Shown: positions 16,044 through 24,078, counted from the stretch's first letter. The stretch: DNA of 33,925 nucleotides from Hahella sp. HN01 (GCF_018986435.1 NZ_JAHMIN010000036.1:34362-68286); one strand, 5' to 3'. Notes: generated by a model from the sequence alone, not told the origin. Numbers and translations are program-made.

Positions 16044-16592
16044 TCAACTGGCGGCGCCTGGATTCTCTATACGCCGCTTCAGGCTTTGCAGTCCCTCCTC
16101 ATACATGGGCGCCAACAGCCTTTCCAGCATCAGGCCGATGTAGCGGTTGAACAGGTTGAAGCCGTGCTCGGTGTCGAAGCCCCAAGTCACTCTCACGCCA
16201 CTGTCGGCAGGCTGCAGGCGGTAAAACGCGGAAGCCTGGCCGTTATCGCCAAAGTCCAGCGCGACTTGAATCTCCTCTGCCTCTTTGACGGCGATAATCT
16301 CCTGATAGCCCTGACCCACTTTCGGGTCGTCGCTGCGCCAGCTCATCTTGGCTCCTACGCCGGATTGCGGACCTGAAAACTGATACTGAGCTTTGGGGTC
16401 CAGCTTGGCCCAGGGCGACCAGTCATTAAAGTTGCGGTAGCTATTGAGGAAATCAAACACCTGCCGCTGCGGCGCGTTAATCACCACACTGCGTTCGACA
16501 TGAGTGGAGTCCGGTAGAAAAAAACCGGCGACAATGACCAATATGACGACGCCAAGCAGGATTTGCCCAGTGGATTTAAGCGCTTTCTTCAT
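16044..16592 (-). CDS. Membrane-anchored SRPBCC (polyketide cyclase-like) protein
   Basis: This 182-residue protein has one N-terminal transmembrane helix (about 8-27) followed by an SRPBCC/START-like domain. RSVVINAPQRQVFDFLNSYRNFNDWSPWAKLDP is the classic first strand-helix of this fold, and VRVTWGFDTEHGFNLFNRYIGLMLERLL near the C-terminus is the long helix that closes the cavity. Such proteins bind hydrophobic ligands; no catalytic residues can be named. The domain is probably periplasmic, tethered to the inner membrane. The convergent GST gene ends 4 nt away; about 200 bp without a gene lie upstream, before the His-rich protein gene. Confidence 0.85.
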   Translation of the reverse strand: MKKALKSTGQILLGVVILVIVAGFFLPDSTHVERSVVINAPQRQVFDFLNSYRNFNDWSPWAKLDPKAQYQFSGPQSGVGAKMSWRSDDPKVGQGYQEIIAVKEAEEIQVALDFGDNGQASAFYRLQPADSGVRVTWGFDTEHGFNLFNRYIGLMLERLLAPMYEEGLQSLKRRIENPGAAS

Positions 16593-16795
16593 GGAGGCTT
16601 TCTCAATTTATTGGTTATCAGGTGACGGCGATGGGATTCGCCCACTGCGAATGTAGCCTCAGGCGCAGACTTTGCCAAGATTACCGGGGAAGATGAAACG
16701 CGGACGGATAAACATTCGGTTTTTCATTCAGTTAAGGTTCACGTTAGCTGGCTTATCGTAACAACCGTGATCGATAAACCTGCGAGGAATTAAAA

Positions 16796-17098
16796 ATGAA
16801 AAAGTTACCGATGCTGTTATTGACCCTGGGACTGGCGATCGCCGGCGCATCCACCTCCGCGATGGCCCACGACGGCGGACGTCATGACGGTAAGCGTTAC
16901 GATAATCACCACAACCACGGGCATCATGATAACCGTCGTCATCGTGGTGGACATCATAAGCATCATAACCGTCACCACCACCGTCATCATCGTTATTACA
17001 GACATCATGACGGCCGTAGATGGGATAATCGTTACAGCTATTACAACCATCGCCGCTACAACGATGACGGCATTGTCGTAGTCTTTCCCATCAAATAA
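16796..17098 (+). CDS. Exported histidine-rich protein, probable metal binder
   Basis: This 100-residue protein has a clear Sec signal peptide (basic MKK, hydrophobic core, SAMA at 21-24). The predicted mature form has 76 residues, about 20 of them His, many in HH pairs, mixed with Arg, Tyr, Asn and Asp. The C-terminus is different: an aromatic segment then GIVVVFPIK. Cleavage after residue 24 would leave His as the first mature residue. Such composition suggests buffering of Ni, Zn or Cu in the periplasm; no family is recognised beyond that. AGGAA precedes the ATG. The reading frame is supported by the signal peptide; long frames on the opposite strand and other phase are mirror effects of the CAT/CAC repeats. 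Confidence 0.85.
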   Translation: MKKLPMLLLTLGLAIAGASTSAMAHDGGRHDGKRYDNHHNHGHHDNRRHRGGHHKHHNRHHHRHHRYYRHHDGRRWDNRYSYYNHRRYNDDGIVVVFPIK

Positions 17099-17120
17099 GC
17101 ATTGCGGATAGCCAATCGAG

Positions 17121-17157
17121 GCCCGGAGACGCAGCGGCTACAGCGCTGACTCCGGGC
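17121..17157. terminator. Long hairpin between the His-rich gene and the permease gene
   Basis: Perfect arms GCCCGGAG (17121-17128) and CTCCGGGC (17150-17157) enclose a second pairing CAGCG / CGCTG (17132-17136, 17144-17148), so the stem is extended with a small internal loop. It sits between two convergent stops (17098 and 17193) and is probably a shared terminator; there is no T-run. A second small stem GGCGTTC / GAACGCC (17188-17205) overlaps the permease stop codon. Confidence 0.6.
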
Positions 17158-17192
17158 GCTCAGAACGGGTCTTGAACCGACCCCGGCGGCGT

Positions 17193-17924
17193 TCAGCCGA
17201 ACGCCAGCATCTTGACCGCGGCGATCGCCGCCATGCCCCGTATCAACCACTTAAACTGGTTGATGTTCAGCTTTCTCAGCAGCCAATAGCCTACCCATGA
17301 TCCGACCAGTAACCCGGGCAATCCCGCGAGGCTGCGCAGGGCGATATCCTCGTTGAGAAATCCCGCTGCGATCAGCAACGGCACTTTGGCGCTGTTCAGG
17401 ATCATGAACGCCCAGGCGCGAGTGCCCACATAAGCTTCCTTGGACAGGCGCTGCTCCATCAGATACAGGCTGAGCAGAGGACCTGCGGCGTTCGCCGTCA
17501 TGGTGACGAACCCGGACAGCAGTCCCATGGCCTGGGTGGCCGCCGGATGGCGCATGACGGCGGAGGGGCGATAATCCAGACAAAGCCCCAGCGCCAGGAT
17601 CAACACAATCATGACGCCCAGCAACAGCGTGAACTGTTCTGGATTGATGCTGGAGAGCAACCAGATGCCCAGACCGATGCCGATTAACGCTAGTGGCAAC
17701 AGGCGCAGCACGATAGGCCATGAGGCATGGCGGCCATAGCTTTTCACCGCCAGAATATCCGTGGCGATGTACATGGGAATCAGAATCCCCAGCGCTTCCG
17801 GGCCGGGATAGGCGATAGCGATAATCGGCAGAATGAGCAGCCCCATGCCGCCAATGGAGAACTTGGAGAAGCCGGTGATAAACCCGGCGGCGAGAATGCA
17901 GAAGAATGCGGTATCAAAGTCCAT
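17193..17924 (-). CDS. TauE/SafE family sulfite/sulfur-anion exporter-like permease
   Basis: This 243-residue integral membrane protein has about seven or eight transmembrane segments. It contains the duplicated TauE/SafE motif: AAGFITGFSKFSIGGMGLLILP (12-33) in the first half and MGLLSGFVTMTANAAGPLLSLYL (133-155) in the second. The family moves sulfite, sulfoacetate or other organosulfur anions; the substrate here is not determined. GAGGGGGT precedes the ATG. It is divergently transcribed from a LysR-type regulator 138 bp away, the usual sign of direct regulation. Confidence 0.9.
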   Translation of the reverse strand: MDFDTAFFCILAAGFITGFSKFSIGGMGLLILPIIAIAYPGPEALGILIPMYIATDILAVKSYGRHASWPIVLRLLPLALIGIGLGIWLLSSINPEQFTLLLGVMIVLILALGLCLDYRPSAVMRHPAATQAMGLLSGFVTMTANAAGPLLSLYLMEQRLSKEAYVGTRAWAFMILNSAKVPLLIAAGFLNEDIALRSLAGLPGLLVGSWVGYWLLRKLNINQFKWLIRGMAAIAAVKMLAFG

Positions 17925-17981
17925 ACAACCCCCTCAGATCTTGACGGGGCAAGCTTACTCCGTTATATGACCGTAAAATAA

Positions 17982-17993
17982 CGATATATATCG
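17982..17993. promoter_or_regulatory. 12-bp palindrome, candidate LysR-regulator site
   Basis: CGATATATATCG is a perfect palindrome in the 138-bp divergent region between the TauE gene and the LysR gene. A related GATCGGTATTATCGAT imperfect dyad lies about 20 bp further towards the LysR gene. Paired A/T-rich dyads in such a region are typical LTTR binding sites, but no experimental consensus is available here. Confidence 0.45.
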
Positions 17994-18062
17994 CTCAAGT
18001 TGATCGGTATTATCGATTGTTGTGGTCGTTGATTTTGATGGGAGCTTTAGGGGAGGGCGAGC

Positions 18063-18944
18063 ATGACGAATGAGCAGTTACGCGCTTTTGTTGGCGTGGT
18101 GGAGCATGGCAGTTTCCGGGCTGCTGCGGCGGCTCTGTTTAAAACCCAGTCTACGGTCAGTGCGGCGGTGGCGGCGCTGGAGCAGGAGTTTGATTTACAG
18201 TTATTCAGTCGGGAAACCTACCGACCGACGCTGACTATTGAAGGCAAGGCGTTGTTCAGGGAAGCCAAGGCGCTACTGTCCAAGGCCCATGATCTGGAGA
18301 TGCTGGGGCATCGTCTGGCCCAGGGCAAGGCGCCGGAGCTGTCCATTTCCCTGAGCGCCATGTGCGCGCATTTGCCGGGATTGGACACCTTGAAAGCGTT
18401 CGCCAAAAAGCGACCCGAGATGCGTCTGCATTTACATACGGAGCATTTGTCCGGGGTGCTGGAGCAACTGCTGGTTGAGAAAGCGGAAGTGGCCATCGGT
18501 CCCCAGGTTGGGCTGGATGATCGCTATGAATTTACCGAGGTGGCGAAAGTCACCCAGGTTACGGTTGCGGCGCCGGGGTTCGTCGAAGCAGGCGCGGACG
18601 GCGTGGTGCGCCATGCGCAGTTACGTAATCTGCCGCATATTCTGATTGCCGACAGCGGCTCGCTGGCGCCCTTTGATCACGTCAATGTGATTCCCGGCGG
18701 CCATCGCTGGTATGTGAATGACTTTCTGATGAAGAAGGGGCTGCTTCTCTCCGGAATGGGCTGGGCGCGGATTCCGCTGCATATGGTGGACGCCGAACTG
18801 GAGCGAGAAGAACTGAGGTTCCTGCAGGTGGAGAACTTTCCTTCGCGCAGTCTGGTCCCCATCTATCTCATACGGTTGCGCAATCAATTGTTATCGCCGC
18901 TGGCGCAGGAATTCTGGGATGAAATGTTGGGCGCTTCGCTTTGA
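18063..18944 (+). CDS. LysR-type transcriptional regulator
   Basis: This 293-residue protein has the LysR N-terminal winged helix-turn-helix (residues 1-60: LRAFVGVVEHGSFRAAAAALFKTQSTVSAAVAALEQEFDLQLFSRET). The effector domain follows from about 90 (LSISLSAMCAHLPGLDTLKAFAKKRPEMRLHLHTEHLSGVLEQLLVEKAEVAIGP). The strong GGGGAGG site precedes the ATG. It is divergent from the TauE/SafE permease, so that gene is the likely target, with autoregulation from the shared region. The inducer is unknown. Confidence 0.94.
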   Translation: MTNEQLRAFVGVVEHGSFRAAAAALFKTQSTVSAAVAALEQEFDLQLFSRETYRPTLTIEGKALFREAKALLSKAHDLEMLGHRLAQGKAPELSISLSAMCAHLPGLDTLKAFAKKRPEMRLHLHTEHLSGVLEQLLVEKAEVAIGPQVGLDDRYEFTEVAKVTQVTVAAPGFVEAGADGVVRHAQLRNLPHILIADSGSLAPFDHVNVIPGGHRWYVNDFLMKKGLLLSGMGWARIPLHMVDAELEREELRFLQVENFPSRSLVPIYLIRLRNQLLSPLAQEFWDEMLGASL

Positions 18945-18948
18945 CATT

Positions 18949-18987
18949 GCCCTCACTCTGTCCAATAGTTATCAATTAACTGAGGGC
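18949..18987. repeat. Nested inverted repeats after the LysR gene
   Basis: GCCCTCA (18949-18955) and TGAGGGC (18981-18987) are perfect complements and enclose a second small stem AGTTA / TAACT (18967-18981). TCCAATA (18961-18967), in the loop, is also complementary to TATTGGA (18994-19000) beyond the hairpin, and GGGCGCTTCG occurs twice (18929-18938, 18984-18993). It may be the LysR terminator or a leader element of the regulator gene at 19075. There is no T-run. Confidence 0.4.
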
Positions 18988-19074
18988 GCTTCGTATTGGA
19001 TGGCGCTTTGGGGGCTGCGACGATAACAATAAGGTTCCATCCGTGTTTTTCTGCTTGGGATAAGCAAAAACGCC

Positions 19075-19698
19075 ATGAAAGATACGTGCGTATATATCAT
19101 CGAAGATGACCAGATGCAGGCTGATCTGCTGTCGGCTATTCTGGAATCCTATGGTTACCAGTCCAAAGCCTACGGCAATCCCAAAGCGTTTTTATCCGAG
19201 TTCAGCAATGATCACCACTGCGTGATTCTCTCCGACATCATGATGCCGGACATGACAGGCCTGGACTTGCTGAACCGAATGTCCGAAACCGGCTACCTGC
19301 CGCCGTTGATATTAATGACGGCGTATTCCACGGTGCCGGTGGTGAAAGAAGCGCTGCAGGGCGGCGCCTTCGATTTTCTGCTCAAACCTATCAGCATCAC
19401 CGACGTAGGCCCCCTGCTGGAAAAGGCGGTGGCCCATGAAAAACTGCACCGCGAACGTTATATGAAACGTCTCGACATCCAGCGCTCTATTTCGCAACTG
19501 ACCGCCCGTGAGAAGCAGATTTACGACCTGCTGTTGCAGGGGCTCAGCACCAAGGAGATGGAGGCTAAACTGTTCATCAGCCCCCGCACCATCGAGACGC
19601 ACTGCCGCAATGTACTGGCCAAATTCGACGTCTCCTCTATCAAGGATCTGCTGGTCAAAGTGTTGCCCTTGGCGGCGGAGGAGAGCAGCGTCAACTGA
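19075..19698 (+). CDS. FixJ/NarL-type response regulator
   Basis: This 207-residue protein has a receiver domain at 1-120 with acidic Glu10/Asp11/Asp12, phosphoacceptor Asp54 (ILSDIMMPDMTGLDLL), Thr82 (MTAYSTVP) and Lys104 (LLKPI). A LuxR-type helix-turn-helix is at 140-197 (LTAREKQIYDLLLQGLSTKEMEAKLFISPRTIETHCRNVLAKF). It should be a DNA-binding activator controlled by phosphorylation. No histidine kinase is adjacent, so it is an orphan here. It has no good ribosome binding site before the ATG. The gene downstream starts 186 bp later on the same strand and might be its target. Confidence 0.93.
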   Translation: MKDTCVYIIEDDQMQADLLSAILESYGYQSKAYGNPKAFLSEFSNDHHCVILSDIMMPDMTGLDLLNRMSETGYLPPLILMTAYSTVPVVKEALQGGAFDFLLKPISITDVGPLLEKAVAHEKLHRERYMKRLDIQRSISQLTAREKQIYDLLLQGLSTKEMEAKLFISPRTIETHCRNVLAKFDVSSIKDLLVKVLPLAAEESSVN

Positions 19699-19884
19699 TC
19701 GAGTTCACTCACGAACCTGTTGATTCGCTGATTTAATGCTTCCTCCATAATGTCGCGCCTTCAGCGCATTTTTTATCACTTCTCCGTAGTACTACTGAGA
19801 ACGGCTCTGATATTTCAGTAAGCGTACGAATCCTCTTGCACGGACAAACTGATTAATCTGTGCACATAACGTTCAGGAGGATTT

Positions 19885-20715
19885 ATGTCAGCAAACCGAG
19901 TAGTTTCCCTGGTCGCCTCTAATGCGCCACAAGACGAGCTGGAACGCAGCAGGCAAAAGAACGCCGAGTTGGAGCAAAGTCTGGCCAGTGTGAACCAAAT
20001 GGCGATGGGGCTGTTACGCTCCAACAGCTTCCTGGGCGGTATGATTGAGTTTTTCGAGCGCTGCTCGGAAGTTCGCGAGCCTTCTGAAATTGGTCTGGCG
20101 ATGGAGAATGCGCTGAGCGGCTATCAAGTGCCTTACGTATTCATCCTCAACCTGCCGGAGCAACATTATGTGTTCGGCGGCAAAAACTATGTCACCAATT
20201 TGCAGTTTGACGTGATCACCACGTTGACGTTGCAACGTGAACGCATTGTTAATTTCGATCAGTATTCCCTGATCAATTTCCCGTATTTCTCTATTTGTCT
20301 GACCATGACGGCGGAGGAGAAAGAGGCCCATCTGGATAACCTTACCCGGCTGGCGCAAGTGGCGAATTTCGTCCTTTCCAATCTGGTGCGGGAGTCTCAG
20401 GAGAAGATGGTGCGCCAAGGCATCATGCAGCGGGCGGTGCGGCGTACAGAGGCGTTGCTGGACAACATCATGAAGATGGTGCTGGATTGCGGCGCGCACT
20501 CCATTCAAAGTTTTTCCGATCTGAAGTGGACTATCCAAAGCTCCATCATGGGGCTGGACCTGGACATCGAGTCGGAGCAAAGCATTTTCAATATCGTTGA
20601 CCAACTGATGGAGCAGTTCGAGCACCAGCAGGCCTCCACGAGGATTATCGAGAACTATATCCTTTCGGTGAAGGAGAGTTTGGCGCAGCTCAGCGACAGT
20701 CAAACTGGAGAATAG
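19885..20715 (+). CDS. Unknown cytosolic protein with coiled coil and GAF-like middle
   Basis: This 276-residue protein is not confidently assigned to a family. Residues about 15-50 form a heptad-like coiled coil (DELERSRQKNAELEQSLASVNQM). The middle (about 55-175) has alternating strands and helices ending in FSICLTMTAEEKEAHLDNLTRLAQVANFVLSNLV, which resembles the end of a GAF domain. The C-terminal third (180-270) is helical and coiled-coil-prone. No enzyme motif, signal peptide or membrane segment is seen. AGGAGG precedes the ATG. The next gene starts 2 nt after its stop, so the two are one operon. A sensory or scaffold role is inferred from the setting only. Confidence 0.75.
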   Translation: MSANRVVSLVASNAPQDELERSRQKNAELEQSLASVNQMAMGLLRSNSFLGGMIEFFERCSEVREPSEIGLAMENALSGYQVPYVFILNLPEQHYVFGGKNYVTNLQFDVITTLTLQRERIVNFDQYSLINFPYFSICLTMTAEEKEAHLDNLTRLAQVANFVLSNLVRESQEKMVRQGIMQRAVRRTEALLDNIMKMVLDCGAHSIQSFSDLKWTIQSSIMGLDLDIESEQSIFNIVDQLMEQFEHQQASTRIIENYILSVKESLAQLSDSQTGE

Positions 20716-20717
20716 AA

Positions 20718-21113
20718 ATGAACGCAGAGAAGATTATGGCTTTTGATGACGGGAACTTCGCTGCGGATGTCGTCAGAAACAAGTTTCTGGAACATCTCGC
20801 CGATAGCATGTCACTAATCAGTTCCAGCGGCTCCCGACTGCATTGCGCCAGTCTGATGGAGACCTCACGCATGATTGCGATGATGCGGGATATCGCCAGC
20901 GGCATTGTCGCCACGGCGGAAAGCCAGGGGTTGCCCAGTATCGCGGAATGCGGTCTGGAATTGCAGCGCTGGTGTCGGCTGGCGCTGCATAACGAAGATC
21001 TGGAGGTCATGCGTTGTTTGATCCCTCAGATCAAGCAGGCGGGAAACGAGCTGGCCCGTGAAGCGGATCGCTTGTGCGTAAACCAGAAATGGAAGTCCAG
21101 CCGTAGAGATTGA
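20718..21113 (+). CDS. Small helical protein, possible degenerate Hpt-like domain
   Basis: This 131-residue, largely helical cytosolic protein follows the previous gene by 2 nt, with GGAGAA just inside that gene's end. The pattern of helices, and a second half reading IAECGLELQRWCRLALHNEDLEVMRCLIPQIKQAG, recall four-helix histidine phosphotransfer domains. Where an Hpt would have H-x-x-K-G, this has D-I-A-S-G (Asp58 to Gly62), so phosphotransfer is not expected. It also has four cysteines. This resemblance is by eye only and could be wrong; the safe call is hypothetical protein co-expressed with the gene at 19885. Confidence 0.72.
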   Translation: MNAEKIMAFDDGNFAADVVRNKFLEHLADSMSLISSSGSRLHCASLMETSRMIAMMRDIASGIVATAESQGLPSIAECGLELQRWCRLALHNEDLEVMRCLIPQIKQAGNELAREADRLCVNQKWKSSRRD

Positions 21114-21120
21114 TCCCTCC

Positions 21121-21142
21121 GTCGCAGCGTTCGCGCTGCGGC
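21121..21142. terminator. UUCG-capped hairpin after the two-gene unit
   Basis: CGCAGCG-TTCG-CGCTGCG (21123-21140) is a perfect 7-bp stem with a UUCG tetraloop, and is extended by T-G and G-C pairs to 9 bp. It starts 7 nt after the stop at 21113. C(UUCG)G loops are exceptionally stable. There is no T-run, so it may stabilise the 3' end or assist termination before the kinase gene. Confidence 0.55.
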
Positions 21143-21259
21143 TATTCCCTGTCTATACTCCCTAGCATTCATTTCTATTTCTTTGTCCAGCCAGTTATTT
21201 TCCAGGCGCCGGACACGAACCTGAAGCAGTAGTTCAGCAGTTTGCGACTCGGGGAGTCT

Positions 21260-23977
21260 ATGAAGGTTTGTCCCATTTGCAGTACGGATTTTCCCCAGGG
21301 CGATTACTGTCCCGCCGATGGGGCCACATTGGTGGATAAGCAGCGCCGCGATCCGCTTATCGGCAAAATGCTGAAGGACATGTATCGCATCGAATCCCGC
21401 CTGGCGGAAGGCGGTATGAGTCTGGTCTATGTGGCGCGCCAGTTATCCTTGGACCGTCTGGTGGTGGTCAAACTGCTGCGGGCGGGCATGGACGATCATG
21501 ACTTTATCCAGCTGTTTTTCCGCGAAGCGCGCATCGCCAGCCAATTGAACCACCCCAACGTCATGCATGTGATCGACTTCGGCAACACCGACGACGGTAT
21601 GATGTATCTGGTTGTGGAGTATCTGCGCGGAGAGAACCTGTCCGATCTGGTGGAAAAACGCAGCGGGCTGCCGCTGGAAAACGTGGTGTGGCTGCTGGAG
21701 CAGATCGGCGCCGGGTTGCAGGCCGCGCATCAGATGAACATCGTGCACCGGGATTTGAAGCCCGGCAACATCATTGTCGCGCGGGTGTCCGGCGACCATT
21801 CCGTCGCCAAGCTGCTGGATTTCGGCATCAGCAAGCCGCTGGGAGAAGGGGATCTTAAATACACCCGTTTGGGCATGGTGATGGGCACACCGGGTTATCT
21901 GGCGCCGGAGCAGATTGAAGGCGCGCGCAACATCGACAAACGCGCTGATATCTACGCCCTGGGCGCGATTCTTTATTACTGCATCACTGGCGAACGCCCT
22001 TATACCGGCGAAAGCCCCCAGGACATCATGAACCGGCAATGCGCCGGACCGCCGCCGGCGCTGCGGGAAAACCGCTTGACCGACGCTCGCAATAAAGCTC
22101 TGGAGCCGGTGATTCTGAAGGCCATGGCGCTAAGCCCGGACGGTCGCTATCCAGACGCCCAGGCGATGGTGCGGGACATCCAGAACCGCGCTCACGCCGC
22201 CATTGCGGAATACTCCAAGGCCATGGAGATGGCGCCGCCGAATCCAGACGTCTATCAATTTATTTTCTATGGCGAAATTCGCGGCGACGTAGAGTTGCAG
22301 GACACCCAGGAAAAACTGAAAGCGGCGCTGGGATTGAGCGACGCCGCCTGCGCCCGCTTGTTCAGCGGTAAGCGGGTGGTGGTGAAGAAGAATCTCAGTC
22401 TGGGCAAGGCGAAAAAGTACGACGAGGCGTTTCAGGCCGCTGGCGCTTTAGGGCAGATCGAGGAAATGGATACCGCCACCCGCATTGATCCGGCGCACAG
22501 CATGGATGAGCGCTCCATGAGCCAACCCATTGTGGTGGCCGCCTCCACGTTGGCGGAGCCCATGCATCTGGGTTCGCAACCGCCGCCGTTCGGCGTACAG
22601 GGGTATACGCATCCCGTTGCGCCGACGCTGGATGATGAGACCACTACCGTGGTGGCCCCGGGAACGCTTCCCACGATGGGGCCTGGCATGACGACGGCTG
22701 CTGGCCAGAGCGCCCGACGTCGCATGCCGCTTTGGCTGGGGCTGACTGCGCTGGTCTTGATCCTGGTTGGCGTGGGTTACGCGGTTCCCGTGGTGCGTTA
22801 CAGCGTGGCGGACGGATATGCGGAGTTAACCGGCTGGCAGGCGCCGCGCGGCGTCAGTGAGAACCGGGTGGCGCTGGGAATGAGCGCGGCCTTTAGCGGC
22901 GGCGCCAGAGAGCTGGGGCGCGCCATGCAGTTGGGCGTTGACGTGCGCATTCGCGAAATTAACGAACAGGGCGGCATCCACGGACGCTATATTGAACTGC
23001 GCGCCCTGGACGACGGATACGAACCCGCGGCGGCGCACCAGAACGTCGAAAAATTTATGCAGCCGGACGGCGTATTCGCCATGTTGGGCAATGTGGGAAC
23101 GCCCACGGCGGAAACGATATTGCCGGTGGCCCTGAAGGATAGAACCATCGTGTTCGGCACCTTCTCCGGCGCAGCTCTGCTGCGGAAAAGTCCGCCTGAG
23201 CGATACGTGTTCAACTATCGCGCCAGTTACGAAGATGAAACCAACGCCCTGATTCGCTACTTCATCGAGGAACAGGACGTCGACCCCAGAATGATCGCGG
23301 TGTTCTATCAGGACGACGGCTACGGCCAGGACGGTTTGAAAGGGGTGGAGGATGCGCTGTCGGATTACGGCGTGCGTCCCCATGAAATCGCCAAATTCAG
23401 CTACCAGCGCAATACGGCGCAGATTGAAGGCGCGGCCCAGGGCATGTTAGGCCGCCTGAGCGAGATACAGGCGGTGGTGGCCATCAGCACCTACACCGCC
23501 AGCGCGCGTTTGACCAAACGTCTGCGTCAGGCCGGATTCACCGGGCCTTTCGCCAATGTCTCCTTTGTCGGGGCGCGAGCGCTGGCGGAGCAGTTCAAAG
23601 AGTTAGGCGTGGAATACGGCGAGGGCGTGGTGGTGTCTCAGGTAGTGCCGCCGTTTGATTCCTACGCCACTGGCGTGCTGCGCTACCGGGAGGCCTTGAG
23701 CCGTTTCTATCCCAATGAGCAGCCGGACTTTATTTCTCTGGAAGGCTACATTGTGGCGACCTTGTTTTTCCATGCGTTGGAGCGGGCGGGTCGGCACTTT
23801 GATACCGAATCACTGGTGGACACGCTGGAGTCGTTTGACGGCGTGGATTTGGGCATCGGGGAGACGATCACTTTCCGCGCCTCGGATCACCAGGGCAGTC
23901 ATCGGGTATGGGGAACCCAGTTGAATCGCGATGGAGCGTTTGAGGCGGTCAGGCTCAGTAAGAAAGAAACGCTGTAG
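21260..23977 (+). CDS. Transmembrane Ser/Thr protein kinase with periplasmic-binding-protein sensor domain
   Basis: This 905-residue protein starts at ATG 21260 (GGGGAG 3 nt upstream); an in-frame TTG at 21242 is less likely. The domains, in order, are a three-Cys zinc-ribbon-like start (Cys4, Cys7, Cys17, then PADG) and a Hanks-type kinase at about 42-315. Kinase motifs are LAEGGMSLVY, Lys71, Glu89, HRDLKPGN with Asp165/Asn170, DFG at 187-189 and APEQ at 215-218. A small alpha/beta domain follows at about 334-402 (FYGEIRGD...LFSGKRVVVKKNL), then a Pro/Thr-rich linker and one membrane helix (about 489-511). A full type-I periplasmic binding (LivJ/amide receptor-like) domain covers about 535-900 (ALGMSAAFSGGARELGRAM, INEQGGIHGRYIEL, VFYQDDGYGQDG). 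Kinase inside and ligand domain in the periplasm predict direct ligand-controlled phosphorylation. All key kinase residues are present. Confidence 0.93.
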   Translation: MKVCPICSTDFPQGDYCPADGATLVDKQRRDPLIGKMLKDMYRIESRLAEGGMSLVYVARQLSLDRLVVVKLLRAGMDDHDFIQLFFREARIASQLNHPNVMHVIDFGNTDDGMMYLVVEYLRGENLSDLVEKRSGLPLENVVWLLEQIGAGLQAAHQMNIVHRDLKPGNIIVARVSGDHSVAKLLDFGISKPLGEGDLKYTRLGMVMGTPGYLAPEQIEGARNIDKRADIYALGAILYYCITGERPYTGESPQDIMNRQCAGPPPALRENRLTDARNKALEPVILKAMALSPDGRYPDAQAMVRDIQNRAHAAIAEYSKAMEMAPPNPDVYQFIFYGEIRGDVELQDTQEKLKAALGLSDAACARLFSGKRVVVKKNLSLGKAKKYDEAFQAAGALGQIEEMDTATRIDPAHSMDERSMSQPIVVAASTLAEPMHLGSQPPPFGVQGYTHPVAPTLDDETTTVVAPGTLPTMGPGMTTAAGQSARRRMPLWLGLTALVLILVGVGYAVPVVRYSVADGYAELTGWQAPRGVSENRVALGMSAAFSGGARELGRAMQLGVDVRIREINEQGGIHGRYIELRALDDGYEPAAAHQNVEKFMQPDGVFAMLGNVGTPTAETILPVALKDRTIVFGTFSGAALLRKSPPERYVFNYRASYEDETNALIRYFIEEQDVDPRMIAVFYQDDGYGQDGLKGVEDALSDYGVRPHEIAKFSYQRNTAQIEGAAQGMLGRLSEIQAVVAISTYTASARLTKRLRQAGFTGPFANVSFVGARALAEQFKELGVEYGEGVVVSQVVPPFDSYATGVLRYREALSRFYPNEQPDFISLEGYIVATLFFHALERAGRHFDTESLVDTLESFDGVDLGIGETITFRASDHQGSHRVWGTQLNRDGAFEAVRLSKKETL

Positions 23978-24078
23978 CCGGGCCATTCCGACATCATCTC
24001 TGCGGCGTCCGATGCGGCTGGATGAAGGATGCGCCAGACCGGGCCGCGCGCTGTGGACTCAGCATGAGGCGAAGCGAA

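Noticed and set aside
16880-17060. CAT/CAC-rich stretch considered as a DNA tandem repeat or CRISPR-like array
   Set aside because: No fixed repeat unit or spacer pattern; it is explained by His-codon-rich coding sequence.
16817-17081. Open frames on the minus strand and in a second plus frame across the His-rich gene
   Set aside because: They are products of CAT/CAC repeats (Met/Val/Ile-Thr runs) and lack start signals; the chosen frame has a signal peptide and ribosome binding site.
19750-19778. GCGC-CTTCA-GCGC followed by six T, considered as terminator of the regulator gene
   Set aside because: The stem is only 4 bp; position is plausible but too weak to list.
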